Assembly (NCBI RefSeq): GCF_009299835.1
Contig: NZ_VKCZ01000002.1
Span: 164,274 to 228,273, forward strand
Origin: Microlunatus speluncae
GTDB lineage: Bacteria; Actinomycetota; Actinomycetes; Propionibacteriales; Propionibacteriaceae
Reading direction: 5' to 3'
Length of the DNA stretch: 64,000 nucleotides
The notes beneath the pieces were generated by a model. It searched no databases and was not told the origin of the DNA. It saw only the letters and a program-made list of their open reading frames with translations. Numbering within the stretch: the stretch's first letter is position 1; each line of letters opens with the position of its first letter. Below, piece by piece: positions 8,168 to 16,339 of the stretch. Position numbers and translations under genes: made by a program.

Positions 8168-9264
8168 TCGCACTCTTCGCGGCCGGGGCCGCGTCCCTGA
8201 TCTTCACGTTCGCGCTGACGCCGGTCGCGGTCAAGCTGTTCCGGCGGCTCGGCTGGGGCCAGATGATCCGGGCAGACGGCCCGCAGACACACCAGGTGAA
8301 GGCGGGGACGCCGACCAAGGGCGGCATCGTCTTCGTCACCGGAGCGATCTTCGGCTATCTCGTCGCGCACCTGATCATCCCGGCGACCCCGATCACGGCG
8401 AGCGGCCTGCTGGCGATCGGACTGATGACCGGCCTCGGCCTGGTCGGCTTCCTCGACGACTTCACGAAGACCCGACGCCGGCGGAGCCTCGGGCTGACCG
8501 GCCGGCAGAAGATCGCCGGGCAGGTGATCGTCGCGACCGCGTTCGCCGTCCTGGCTCTGCTGCTCCGGGATCCGGTCACCGGCGTGGCCCCGGCCTCGCC
8601 GGCCATCTCCTGGGTGCGCGACCTGCCGTTCCTCAACCTGGCCGCGCTCGGGGCGGCGGGCCTGGTGCTGTATGTGGTGTGGATCAATCTCCTCGCGGTG
8701 GCCACCTCCAACGCCGTGAATCTCACCGACGGCGCCGACGGTCTCGCGGCGGGCGCGACCATCATCGCGCTCAGCGCCTACACCTTCATCGCGCTGTTCC
8801 AGTCGCGGATGGCCTGTCAGAGCCTGCCGGTCGGGGACCCGACCTACGACCGGTGCTTCGTCGTCCGCGACCCGCTCGACCTCGCGATCTTCGCCGTCGC
8901 CCTGGCCGCAAGCCTGGTCGGCTACCTCTGGTACAGCGGTCCGCCCGGACAGATCTTCATGGGCGACGTCGGCTCGCTCGGCCTCGGCGGCGCCGTCGCG
9001 GCGCTGGCGATCTTCACCCGCACCGAACTGCTGTTGATCATCATCGGCGGCCTGTACGTCAGCGTCGCCGGCTCGGTGATCATCCAAACCACCTACTTCA
9101 AGCTCACCCGCGGCCGGCGGATCTTCCTGATGTCACCGTTGCACCACCACTTCGAGATGAAGGGCTGGCCGGAGATCCAGATCACCATGCGATTCTGGAT
9201 CATCGCGGTCGTCTGCGCCATCGCCGGCGCGAGCATCTTCTACGTCAGTTGGCTGACCGGCTGA
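8164..9264 (+). CDS. mraY: Phospho-N-acetylmuramoyl-pentapeptide-transferase (MraY), outside the dcw cluster
   Basis: 366 residues from GTG 8164. Polytopic membrane enzyme that transfers phospho-MurNAc-pentapeptide from UDP to undecaprenyl phosphate to form lipid I. Family motifs are intact: GFLDDF at 95-100, NLTDGADGL at 186-194 (usually NLTDGLDGL), FMGDVGSLGLGG, and LHHHFEMKGW near 324-333. Around ten membrane segments are expected. Unlike the usual mraY it is not flanked by murF or murD but follows a COG0523 GTPase with a 4-base overlap. It is likely a second copy; whether another exists cannot be seen here. Confidence 0.93.
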   Translation: MIALFAAGAASLIFTFALTPVAVKLFRRLGWGQMIRADGPQTHQVKAGTPTKGGIVFVTGAIFGYLVAHLIIPATPITASGLLAIGLMTGLGLVGFLDDFTKTRRRRSLGLTGRQKIAGQVIVATAFAVLALLLRDPVTGVAPASPAISWVRDLPFLNLAALGAAGLVLYVVWINLLAVATSNAVNLTDGADGLAAGATIIALSAYTFIALFQSRMACQSLPVGDPTYDRCFVVRDPLDLAIFAVALAASLVGYLWYSGPPGQIFMGDVGSLGLGGAVAALAIFTRTELLLIIIGGLYVSVAGSVIIQTTYFKLTRGRRIFLMSPLHHHFEMKGWPEIQITMRFWIIAVVCAIAGASIFYVSWLTG

Positions 9265-9350
9265 ACCTCCCGGGGCTGACCACAGTCTTCGTCCATAGCG
9301 GGCGCGCCGAGAGTTCGGCGGGTCGTTCGTGATCCGAGTTTCACGGTACG

Positions 9351-9935
9351 TCAGCCGGCCGGGACGGTCGCCGGTGACTCCGGCCGCCAGCCCGGCGGCG
9401 GGTCCTCGCCGACGCGGCCGTCGACGGCCTCCCGGAGCAGGTCGGCATGACCGGTGTGCCGGCCGTACTCCTCGAGCAGGTCGCAGAGCAGCCGGCGCAG
9501 GCTGAGGTTTCCGCGGCCGGGCCAGGCCAGGTGGACCGGCTGACCAAGATCACCGGCGTCGAGGGCGGTCCGGAGCCGCTCCCGGGAGCGCTCGATCGTG
9601 CCGTCCCAGATCCGGTAGAGCTCGTCCGGTGAGTCGGCGGCGGCCGACTCGAAATCCCAGTCGGGCGCGGCGTCCCAGTCCACGCCGTTCCAGGGTGCGG
9701 CGGTCGGCGCTCCGCTCAGCTTGGCGCTGAACAGCTCGTCCTCGGCCCGCGCCAGGTGCTTGAGCAGGCCGCCCAGGGTCAGCGACGAGGCGCCGATCCG
9801 GAGCTGCAGCCCGGCCGTGTCGAGCCCGTCGGCCTTCCACCGGAAGGTCGCCCGTTGCCGCTCCAGCGCACCGATCAGGTGCTCGGCCTCGGTGCCGGCG
9901 AGCGGAGGTTCGCGCCAGTACGCATCGTTGGTCAT
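9351..9935 (-). CDS. DinB-like (DUF664) protein
   Basis: 194 residues from ATG 9935 (MTNDAYWREPPLAG); upstream in-frame codons are less plausible. A four-helix-bundle DinB/DUF664-type protein: hallmarks are ERQRATFRWKADGLD near residues 23-37, LGGLLKHLARAEDELF and the C-terminal LLCDLLEEYGRHTGHADLLREAVDG, which place metal-ligand histidines at the expected spacings. The mycothiol-dependent enzyme superfamily shares this fold, so a thiol-transferase-like role is possible. Stand-alone; convergent with the mraY-like gene. Confidence 0.85.
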   Translation of the reverse strand: MTNDAYWREPPLAGTEAEHLIGALERQRATFRWKADGLDTAGLQLRIGASSLTLGGLLKHLARAEDELFSAKLSGAPTAAPWNGVDWDAAPDWDFESAAADSPDELYRIWDGTIERSRERLRTALDAGDLGQPVHLAWPGRGNLSLRRLLCDLLEEYGRHTGHADLLREAVDGRVGEDPPPGWRPESPATVPAG

Positions 9936-10003
9936 GACCGAACCGTAGAACCGGTTCCGGACGATCCACGTCCGGAACCGGACCGACACCTCGACGAGTA
10001 CGG

Positions 10004-13000
10004 TCAGCCGTCGCGACGCGGACTCTGCTCGACCGGGAACACCGTGTCCCGCTCGTCGGCCCGCTCAGCCGGCGGCGCCGCCGCCTGCTCGGGCGCCGCG
10101 GCGGCCGCGCCACCCTGATCGGGCGGTGCCGCGTTGGGATCGACCGGGGTCGACTCCGGCGGCTTGTAGCCGATCTTGGACACCAGGCTGTAGAGGACCG
10201 GGACCAGCAGCAGGGTCAGGATGGTCGACGACACCAGGCCACCGATCACCACCACGGCCAGCGGCCGGGAGATGAAGACGCCGCCGCCGGTCAGCCCGAA
10301 CGCCATCGGGGTCAGCGCACAGATCGTCGCCGCCGCCGTCATGATGATCGGCCGCAGCCGGAGTCGGGCGCCGTCGATGATCGCGGCCTGCGGTTCGGCG
10401 CCCCGTTCCCGGTAGTGGTTGATCAAGTCGATCAGCACGATCGCGTTGGTGACGACGATGCCGATCAACATCAACAAGCCGACCATCGCCGGCACGCCGA
10501 GCGCAGTGTTGGTGGCCAGCAGGCCGACCAGGGCGCCGGTCGCGGCGAACGGGATGGACACCAGCAGGATCAGCGGCTGCAGCAGGCTGCGGAACGTCGC
10601 CACCATGATGATGAAGACCAGCACGATCGCCAGCAGCATCGCCAGGCCGAGCTGGACGAACGCCTCCTGCTGCTCGGTCGACGCGCCACCCTGCTCCACC
10701 GAGACACCGGCCGGCAGGTCGACGCCGTTCACGTTCGACATCAGCGCGGCCGAGACCGCTCCGAGATCGGCGCCGGTCGGCGTCGCCGTGATCGTCACCG
10801 CCCGCTGCCCGTCGACGTGCTTGACCGACACCGGGGTCTGCTCCTTCACCACCTTGGCGACATCGCCGACGGTGATCGCCCGTGCCTTCAGGTCGGCCAG
10901 GTCCTGCTGCTCCTCGGCGAGCGCCTTCTGCTCGTCGGCGAGGGCCTCCTGATCATCGGCGATCGCGTCACCCTCGTCGGCGAGCTCCTGCTGGTCCTGC
11001 TCCTGCTGCTGGCTCTCGTCCTCCTGATCCTGCATCGCCTCGAGTTGATCTTCGATCTGCTCGATGCCCGCCTCGGCCTGCTTTATCGCCGACTGGAGCT
11101 GGGCGATCGCCTGGGCCCGCTGTTCCAGCGCCTTCTGGTACGCCAACTGTTCCTGGGTCACCGGGGCGCCACCCGGCTGTCCCGGCTGCGGCGGGCCCGG
11201 CGGCGGCGCCGGCGGGGTGGGCTCCGGGCTATCGCGCAGCTCGCGAAGTTGATCACGCAGCTCGTCCAGGTCGTCCTCGGCGTCCGCGCGGGACTGCTCC
11301 AGGTCGTTGCGCTGGTCGTCGCCCTGTTCCTCGGCGTCCTCCTTCGCCTGGTCGGCCTGGTCCTCCTGCTTCTGCTGCAGAGCCTTCTGCCGGTCCTGAA
11401 GATCGTCCTGCTTCTTCTCCAGCGCGTCCGACTTCTCCTCCAGCGCGTCCTGCGCCTTCTGCTGCGCCTTCTGCTGCTGCACCTGGGATACCGGGAGCTT
11501 CAGCTTGGCGATCTCGGCCGGCTTGGCGTTCGGCGCATGGGTCCTGATCACCACGTCGTTGGTCTCGCCGTCCACGGTGATCTCGCCGACCGGCGTGCCC
11601 CGCAACGCGGCGGCGACCGCGGTCCCGATCTCGGTCTGGGTGAAGCCGTAGTCGGCGGCCTTGGTCAGGTCGACCTTGACCCGCAGCACCGGCCGCTGCT
11701 CGGACAGGTCGGTCCGGACGTCGCTCAGTCCGGGCACCGCGGCGACGGCCTGCTGCACCTTCTCGGTGGCGGTTGCCAACGCCTTCTGATCATCCCCAGT
11801 CACCGTGACGGTGACGTCGTTGGAGGTGTAGGCGGCGGTCGCCGACGTCACCCGGATCTCACCCGAGTCCGGCACCTCGGACACGGCGGCCCGCAACCGA
11901 TCCGTCGCGGCACCGGCATCGGCCTGGTCGCCCAGCGTCACCGAATAGGTGACCACGTTGGGCTCGCCGGCCTGACCGATCGTCGACTGGTAGCTCTTGA
12001 CGTCGGGGTCGTCACCGAGCACCTTCTCGATCTTGCTCGCGGCCTCGGCGGTGGCGTCGAGCCGGGTGCCGGACGGCAATTCCTGGTTGATCTGCAGCGC
12101 CCGGTCGTCACCCAGCGAACCGAGGAAGTCGGTCTTCAGCAGCGTCGACGCACCGAGGGTGCCGATGAAGATCACCAACGAGATCGCCAGCGTGATCACC
12201 GGGTGCCGCAGGGTCCAGCGCAGCACCGGCAGATAGCCACGCTGCAGCCGGGTCTCCCGTTCCGGATCCTCCTCGGCGGCTTTGGCCGGTGCTCCGGCCT
12301 TCGGCTTACGGCCGCGGAAGAACCAGTACGCCAGCAGCGGCACGATGGTCAGCGACACCAGCAGCGATGCCACCAGGGCGATCGCGACGGTGATCGAGAA
12401 CGGCCGGAACAGTTCACCGGTCGAGCCGCTGACGAAGGCGACCGGCAGGAACACCGCGACCGTGGTCAACGTCGACGCGGTGACCGCACCGGCCACCTCC
12501 TTGACCGAGGTCACCACCTGATCGATGGTCAGTCGGCGGGCCGTGGAGCCGAGGCTGTGCCGTTTGATGTTCTCGACCACCACGATCGAGTCGTCCACCA
12601 CCCGGCCGACCGCGACCGTCAGCGCGGCCAGGGTGAACAGGTTGAGCGAATACTCGCCGATCCACAGCCCGATCATCGCGATCAGCAGCGACAGCGGGAT
12701 CGAGATCGCGGTGATCAGCGTGGACCGCGCCGAGAGCAGGAAGAGCAAGATCACGATGATCGCGAAGATCAGGCCGAGACCGCCCTCGACGGCAAGGTCA
12801 TGCAGCGACTGCTCGATCATCGGTGCCTGGTCGAAGACCGTACTGAAGGCAGCGTTGTTGCCCAGCTCGTCCTGCAGACCCGGCAGGGCCGACTGGACGG
12901 CGTGCGAGATCTTCACCGTGTCGGCGTCCGGGGTCTTCATCACGGCCAGGCCGAGGGACGGCCGGCCGTCGGCCCGGGAGATCGAGCTGCGGGAGATCGA

Positions 13001-13786
13001 TTCGAGCTTGACGTCGGCCAGCTCGCTCAGCGGGACCGGACTCTCGGAGGTGGCGATCGGCAGCTTCTTGATCGCGTCCACCGAACCTGGGGCCGAGCCG
13101 ACCTCGACCGACAGTTCCTCGTTGCCGTCGAACGTGGTGCCGGCGGGCATCGAGGACAGCTGGGACTGGATCGCCTGGTTGACCTGCTGGGCGGTCAGTT
13201 CATGATCATCGAGCCGGTCCTGCTTGAGCGTGACCGTGACCTGCTTGGTGTCCTGGCCGGACAGGGTGACGTCGCGGACGCCGGGCAGTCCGCTCAGCGC
13301 GTTGACCGCGATGTCGTCGACCAGTGGCCCGAACTTGTCCAGCTCGAGGTCGGAGGAGACGGCCAGCTGGACCACCGGGATGTCGTCGGTGCTGCCCGCG
13401 AACACCTCGGTCTCGACGTCGTCGGGCAGGCCGGACTTGGCCGCCGAGACCGCCGAGTTGATCTCTCCGAGCACCTTGTCGTCGTCCTGCCCGTACTCCC
13501 ACATCACGGTGATCTGCGCGGAGTTGGTGGAGGACAACGAGTCGACCGAGGTGACCCCGGAGACGTTGCGTACGGCCTGCTCGATCGGCGCTGTCGCCTC
13601 GTCGGCGACGATGTCGGGAGCGGCGCCCGGGAACTGCACGATCACCACGGCCTGCGGCGCGGTGATGCTCGGCAGCAGCTCCTGCTTCAGTGAGAAGGTG
13701 GCGATCACGCCGAAGACGATGATCGCCAACGACAGCAGCGCAACGACCAGTCGATTGATCAAGCTGAGCCGGGTCAGCAGGGCCAT
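10004..13786 (-). CDS. RND-family efflux transporter permease with long coiled-coil insertion
   Basis: 1260 residues, about 200 longer than usual AcrB/HAE1-type permeases. The N-terminus (MALLTRLSLINRLVVALL, SLKQELLPSI) and two sets of about six membrane helices are typical, as are VGRVVDDSIVVVENI in TM4 and porter domains with proton-motive residues. Between about residues 768 and 965 lies a Gln/Glu/Asp/Lys-rich heptad-like segment split by a Pro/Gly-rich turn near 865-880, predicted to form an antiparallel coiled coil. By alignment memory it sits in the docking-domain loop between KLKLPV and ITVGDVAKV. No membrane-fusion partner is adjacent. Ala/Pro-rich acidic C-terminal tail. Confidence 0.92.
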   Translation of the reverse strand: MALLTRLSLINRLVVALLSLAIIVFGVIATFSLKQELLPSITAPQAVVIVQFPGAAPDIVADEATAPIEQAVRNVSGVTSVDSLSSTNSAQITVMWEYGQDDDKVLGEINSAVSAAKSGLPDDVETEVFAGSTDDIPVVQLAVSSDLELDKFGPLVDDIAVNALSGLPGVRDVTLSGQDTKQVTVTLKQDRLDDHELTAQQVNQAIQSQLSSMPAGTTFDGNEELSVEVGSAPGSVDAIKKLPIATSESPVPLSELADVKLESISRSSISRADGRPSLGLAVMKTPDADTVKISHAVQSALPGLQDELGNNAAFSTVFDQAPMIEQSLHDLAVEGGLGLIFAIIVILLFLLSARSTLITAISIPLSLLIAMIGLWIGEYSLNLFTLAALTVAVGRVVDDSIVVVENIKRHSLGSTARRLTIDQVVTSVKEVAGAVTASTLTTVAVFLPVAFVSGSTGELFRPFSITVAIALVASLLVSLTIVPLLAYWFFRGRKPKAGAPAKAAEEDPERETRLQRGYLPVLRWTLRHPVITLAISLVIFIGTLGASTLLKTDFLGSLGDDRALQINQELPSGTRLDATAEAASKIEKVLGDDPDVKSYQSTIGQAGEPNVVTYSVTLGDQADAGAATDRLRAAVSEVPDSGEIRVTSATAAYTSNDVTVTVTGDDQKALATATEKVQQAVAAVPGLSDVRTDLSEQRPVLRVKVDLTKAADYGFTQTEIGTAVAAALRGTPVGEITVDGETNDVVIRTHAPNAKPAEIAKLKLPVSQVQQQKAQQKAQDALEEKSDALEKKQDDLQDRQKALQQKQEDQADQAKEDAEEQGDDQRNDLEQSRADAEDDLDELRDQLRELRDSPEPTPPAPPPGPPQPGQPGGAPVTQEQLAYQKALEQRAQAIAQLQSAIKQAEAGIEQIEDQLEAMQDQEDESQQQEQDQQELADEGDAIADDQEALADEQKALAEEQQDLADLKARAITVGDVAKVVKEQTPVSVKHVDGQRAVTITATPTGADLGAVSAALMSNVNGVDLPAGVSVEQGGASTEQQEAFVQLGLAMLLAIVLVFIIMVATFRSLLQPLILLVSIPFAATGALVGLLATNTALGVPAMVGLLMLIGIVVTNAIVLIDLINHYRERGAEPQAAIIDGARLRLRPIIMTAAATICALTPMAFGLTGGGVFISRPLAVVVIGGLVSSTILTLLLVPVLYSLVSKIGYKPPESTPVDPNAAPPDQGGAAAAAPEQAAAPPAERADERDTVFPVEQSPRRDG

Positions 13787-14113
13787 GACGGAACGGGTCC
13801 TCTCCTACACCTGGGCGGCCCAGAGTGAAGTCTCCCCCGAGGCCATGGTCCGCACCCTAGCGTTGCTAGGAGGACGCTGAGGAATCCTGACCTACCGCGC
13901 GACGCCCAGGCACGCACCCAGCTGCGTTGTCGTCGGCGTCCGTAGAACACCGCTACGACCTTCTCCTCCGCCTTGCCGGGCACGCACCTGGACGCCGCGC
14001 GCCACGGCCAGGATTCCCCAGCACCCTCCTATGAGGATGCTGGCAAAACCTTACGGATCAGGGGCAACCCTGGCCGGGTCCAGGGTGCGACTCCCCCGTT
14101 CGGGGGAGGTGGT
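13787..14113. other. 327-base intergenic region upstream of the RND gene
   Basis: Should contain the promoter of the leftward RND transporter gene. I see no supported gene. It holds an imperfect hairpin around 14018-14042 (CAGCACCCTC ... GAGGATGCTG) and a perfect hairpin at 14091-14108. A reverse-strand frame near 13774-13983 has no ribosome binding site and runs into the RND start. Confidence 0.6.
14091..14108 (-). terminator. Hairpin after the 14114-14524 gene
   Basis: CTCCCCCG-TT-CGGGGGAG, a perfect 8-bp GC stem, lies 6 bases beyond the stop codon of the leftward small gene. No U-tract, so termination by hairpin alone is an inference. Confidence 0.5.
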
Positions 14114-14524
14114 TCAGGAAGCGTCGCGCTCGCCGGGCAGGACCTCGCGCAGTGCGTCGGCCGCGGCCATGACTTCGTCCTGCAGCGGGCCGACGGCCTC
14201 GAGCTCGGGCGGGATCGGGCCGGTGAAGACCGGCCGGACCTCGAAAGCCAGGTCGAGCATGCGATCGCGGGCCAGCTCCGACTTCCGCTGGGTCATCGCC
14301 TCACCGGCCAGCCGCCCGTATTCGGCGACCCGCTCCCGCCAGCCGGGATTCCGCAACCGGGATTGATCTTCCTTCATCGCACCGACCAGAGCGTCCAGCG
14401 CCCGCTCCAGCCGGAGCAGTTGCGCGCGCCGCTGCTCGACGTCGAGCGAGATCGGCAGATCGGGCCCCGACTCCTCGTCGTCGGACCTGCCGAACAGCCG
14501 CTTGAGGAAGTTCACGCTTCTCAT
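14114..14524 (-). CDS. Conserved-looking small acidic protein of unknown function
   Basis: 136 residues from ATG 14524 (MRSVNFLKRLFGRSDDEESG); a GTG at 14515 is the alternative. The N-terminus is a short basic amphipathic stretch, then an acidic linker. The rest is a helical body (VEQRRAQLLRLERALDALVGAMKEDQSRLRNPGWRERVAEYGRL). No enzymatic motif or membrane segment is recognised. The codon pattern and clean ends support a real gene; function not assigned. Confidence 0.6.
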   Translation of the reverse strand: MRSVNFLKRLFGRSDDEESGPDLPISLDVEQRRAQLLRLERALDALVGAMKEDQSRLRNPGWRERVAEYGRLAGEAMTQRKSELARDRMLDLAFEVRPVFTGPIPPELEAVGPLQDEVMAAADALREVLPGERDAS

Positions 14525-14667
14525 TATTACTGCAGCTTTGCCGCCCGGTTCCCCACCCTTAGGTCGGGTCGGCAATAATCTGGGCGAGGAATAAGCCGAT
14601 GACAATGTTTCGATCCATCGGGCACCCTGGTTGGTCGGACGGCTGATTCGACTCGAGGAGGTGCGGC

Positions 14668-15153
14668 ATGTCCGTCTTGGCGACGACCGCCGGACCATTC
14701 CGCGCTGCCCCCGGAGTCCTGGTCCTGAACACCGACAACACCGCCCTGCACACCGTGACGGTGAAACACGCGATCCGGATGCTGGTCCGTGAGGTCGCCG
14801 TGGTCGAACAGGCCCACGAGCAGCGACGGATCGGTCCGTACCCCTGGCCGCTGGTGCTGCGGCTGATCCGCTACGTGAAGACGACCTTCCTGTACGCCCG
14901 CAGCCCGGTCTGGTCCAAGCGCGGCGTGCTCCGCCGGGACCGGCACACCTGTGCCTACTGCGGCCGGAAGGCGTCCACCGTCGACCACCTGATGCCGCAG
15001 TCCCGCGGCGGCCGGAACACCTGGCTGAACACGGTGGCCGCCTGCCAGGACTGCAACGCGCGCAAAGGGAACCGGACCCCGGCCGAGGCCGAGATGCTGC
15101 TCTCCTGGCGCCCCCGCGTCCCCGGCTGGCGCGAGCACGCCAGCGCCTCCTGA
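14668..15153 (+). CDS. HNH endonuclease family protein
   Basis: 161 residues from ATG 14668 with a strong GAGGAGG site 6-7 bases upstream. The C-terminal half has a zinc-stabilised HNH fold: CAYCG (two Cys), STVDHLMPQSRGG (DH of the HNH), TWLNTVAACQDCNARKG (Asn plus the second Cys pair and terminal Asn/Lys). The N-terminal half (LVLNTDNTALHTVTVKHAIRMLVREVAVV) matches the widespread actinobacterial stand-alone HNH family, whose cellular role is not established. No restriction-modification partner nearby. Confidence 0.9.
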   Translation: MSVLATTAGPFRAAPGVLVLNTDNTALHTVTVKHAIRMLVREVAVVEQAHEQRRIGPYPWPLVLRLIRYVKTTFLYARSPVWSKRGVLRRDRHTCAYCGRKASTVDHLMPQSRGGRNTWLNTVAACQDCNARKGNRTPAEAEMLLSWRPRVPGWREHASAS

Positions 15154-15159
15154 GCTTGT

Positions 15160-15247
15160 TCCGTTCCCTGAGCCTGTCGAAGCGCCGTCCTGAGCCTGTC
15201 GAAGGGGGCAAGCCACATCCAAGACCCTTCGACAGGCTCAGGGCACG
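15160..15247. repeat. Cluster of three CTTCGACAGGCTCAGG-type repeats
   Basis: Two reverse-oriented copies (15162-15182 and 15189-15206) and one forward copy (15225-15247). Together they form an inverted-repeat cluster directly downstream of the HNH gene and downstream of the convergent murQ. Confidence 0.85.
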
Positions 15248-15263
15248 TACCGAGAGATGAGCG

Positions 15264-16205
15264 TCAGGAGAGGGCGGGGTGTTGGGAGCTGGGGAGGCCG
15301 ATGGCGATGCCGAGGCGGCCGTCGGCTTCGGCGAGCAGTTCCCGCGCCTTGTCCGGGCTGACGCCGCGGGTGATCATCACCGAGGCCGTCTTGACCTCCT
15401 GGTTCGCCGCGTCCAGGGCGGTTTCGGCCGGTTCGGCGTCGACCTGGGCGATCGTGCTGACCAGCCGGATCGCCCGCTGTCGCAGCTTGGCGTTGGTCGC
15501 CTGCATGTCCACCATCAGGTTGCCGTACGTACGGCCGGTGCGGACCATCAGGATCGTGCTGATCATGTTCAGCACCAGCTTCTGCACCGAACCGGCGTTG
15601 AGCCGGGTCGAGCCGGCGATCACCTCCGGCCCGGGCATCGCCTCGATCGGATGATCAGCGAACTCCGACAGCTCGGCCGGGCTGTTGCAGGACAGGGCGA
15701 TCGTCACCGCCCCGCGCTCCCGGGCCCGGACCAGCGCCCCGCGGACGTACGGGGTGCGACCGCTGGCCGCGATGCCGACCACCGTGTCCAGCGGGGTGAG
15801 CTCGAGTGCGGCCACGTCCGCGGCACCGGCCGCGTCGTCGTCCTCGGCACCCTCGATCGAGTCGACCAGGGCGGTCCGGCCACCGGCGATCAGGCCGACC
15901 ACCCGGGTCGGGTCGGTGTGGAAGGTCGGCGGGCATTCCGACGCGTCCAGCACGCCGAGCCGGCCGGAGGTGCCGGCGCCGACGTAGATCAGCCGACCGC
16001 CGGCGGCGAAGCCCGGCTCCGCGGCCTCGATCGCCGCGTTGATCTGGGGCGCGACCGCGGCAACCGCCTTCGGCACCGCTTGGGCCGCCTCGGTCATGGT
16101 GTCGACGATCTGAGCCACGCTCATCTCGTCCAGCAGACCGTAGCGGCGATCGTAGGCCTCGGTTCCGAGCCCGTTCACCGAGGGCCGCTCCAGAGGTGCC
16201 GTCAT
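15264..16205 (-). CDS. murQ: N-acetylmuramic acid 6-phosphate etherase
   Basis: 313 residues from ATG 16205, preceded by GAGGAG. Cleaves the D-lactyl ether of MurNAc-6-phosphate to GlcNAc-6-phosphate plus lactate during recycling of peptidoglycan sugars. SIS-domain protein with GRLIYVGAGTSGRLGVLDASECPPTF (family signature around residues 70-95), the catalytic Glu region DSIEGAEDD and NAGSVQKLVLNMIST. The length is typical. It is divergent from the NamZ-type muramidase gene, and a MurR-like RpiR regulator lies about 6 kb downstream, together suggesting cell-wall sugar salvage. Confidence 0.96.
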   Translation of the reverse strand: MTAPLERPSVNGLGTEAYDRRYGLLDEMSVAQIVDTMTEAAQAVPKAVAAVAPQINAAIEAAEPGFAAGGRLIYVGAGTSGRLGVLDASECPPTFHTDPTRVVGLIAGGRTALVDSIEGAEDDDAAGAADVAALELTPLDTVVGIAASGRTPYVRGALVRARERGAVTIALSCNSPAELSEFADHPIEAMPGPEVIAGSTRLNAGSVQKLVLNMISTILMVRTGRTYGNLMVDMQATNAKLRQRAIRLVSTIAQVDAEPAETALDAANQEVKTASVMITRGVSPDKARELLAEADGRLGIAIGLPSSQHPALS

Positions 16206-16260
16206 GTCACTCCTCGTTCCGGATCCAGCGTACGGATCCGGCGTACATGTCCAGCCGACC

Positions 16261-16281
16261 AAGTGCGGTATTTACCCGCAC
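16261..16281. promoter_or_regulatory. Inverted repeat in the murQ/namZ divergent promoter region
   Basis: AGTGCGG-N7-CCGCACT, followed by an AT-rich stretch containing GGTA-N7-TACC (16295-16309). The position between two divergent salvage genes makes an operator likely, perhaps for the RpiR protein encoded at 21972-22883, but no site is proven. Confidence 0.4.
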
Positions 16282-16339
16282 TGTCGACATTGGGTAATTT
16301 CTCTACCTACAACCCGCATCGTAACCGGAAAGGTCTCCG

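Noticed and set aside
7004..8173. N-terminal extension of the secreted beta-helix protein in the same frame
   Set aside because: It is antisense to the COG0523 gene, and the Tat signal with ribosome binding site begins at 7003.
10415..13693. A 1092-codon open frame on the + strand opposite the RND gene
   Set aside because: Its translation is a His/Arg/Asp-rich shadow with no domain, no ribosome binding site and no codon bias; it arises from the high GC content of the RND gene.
13774..13983. Short reverse-strand frame beginning MPGKAEEKVVAVFYG
   Set aside because: No ribosome binding site, overlaps the RND start and ends in arginine/proline-rich sequence; likely non-coding.
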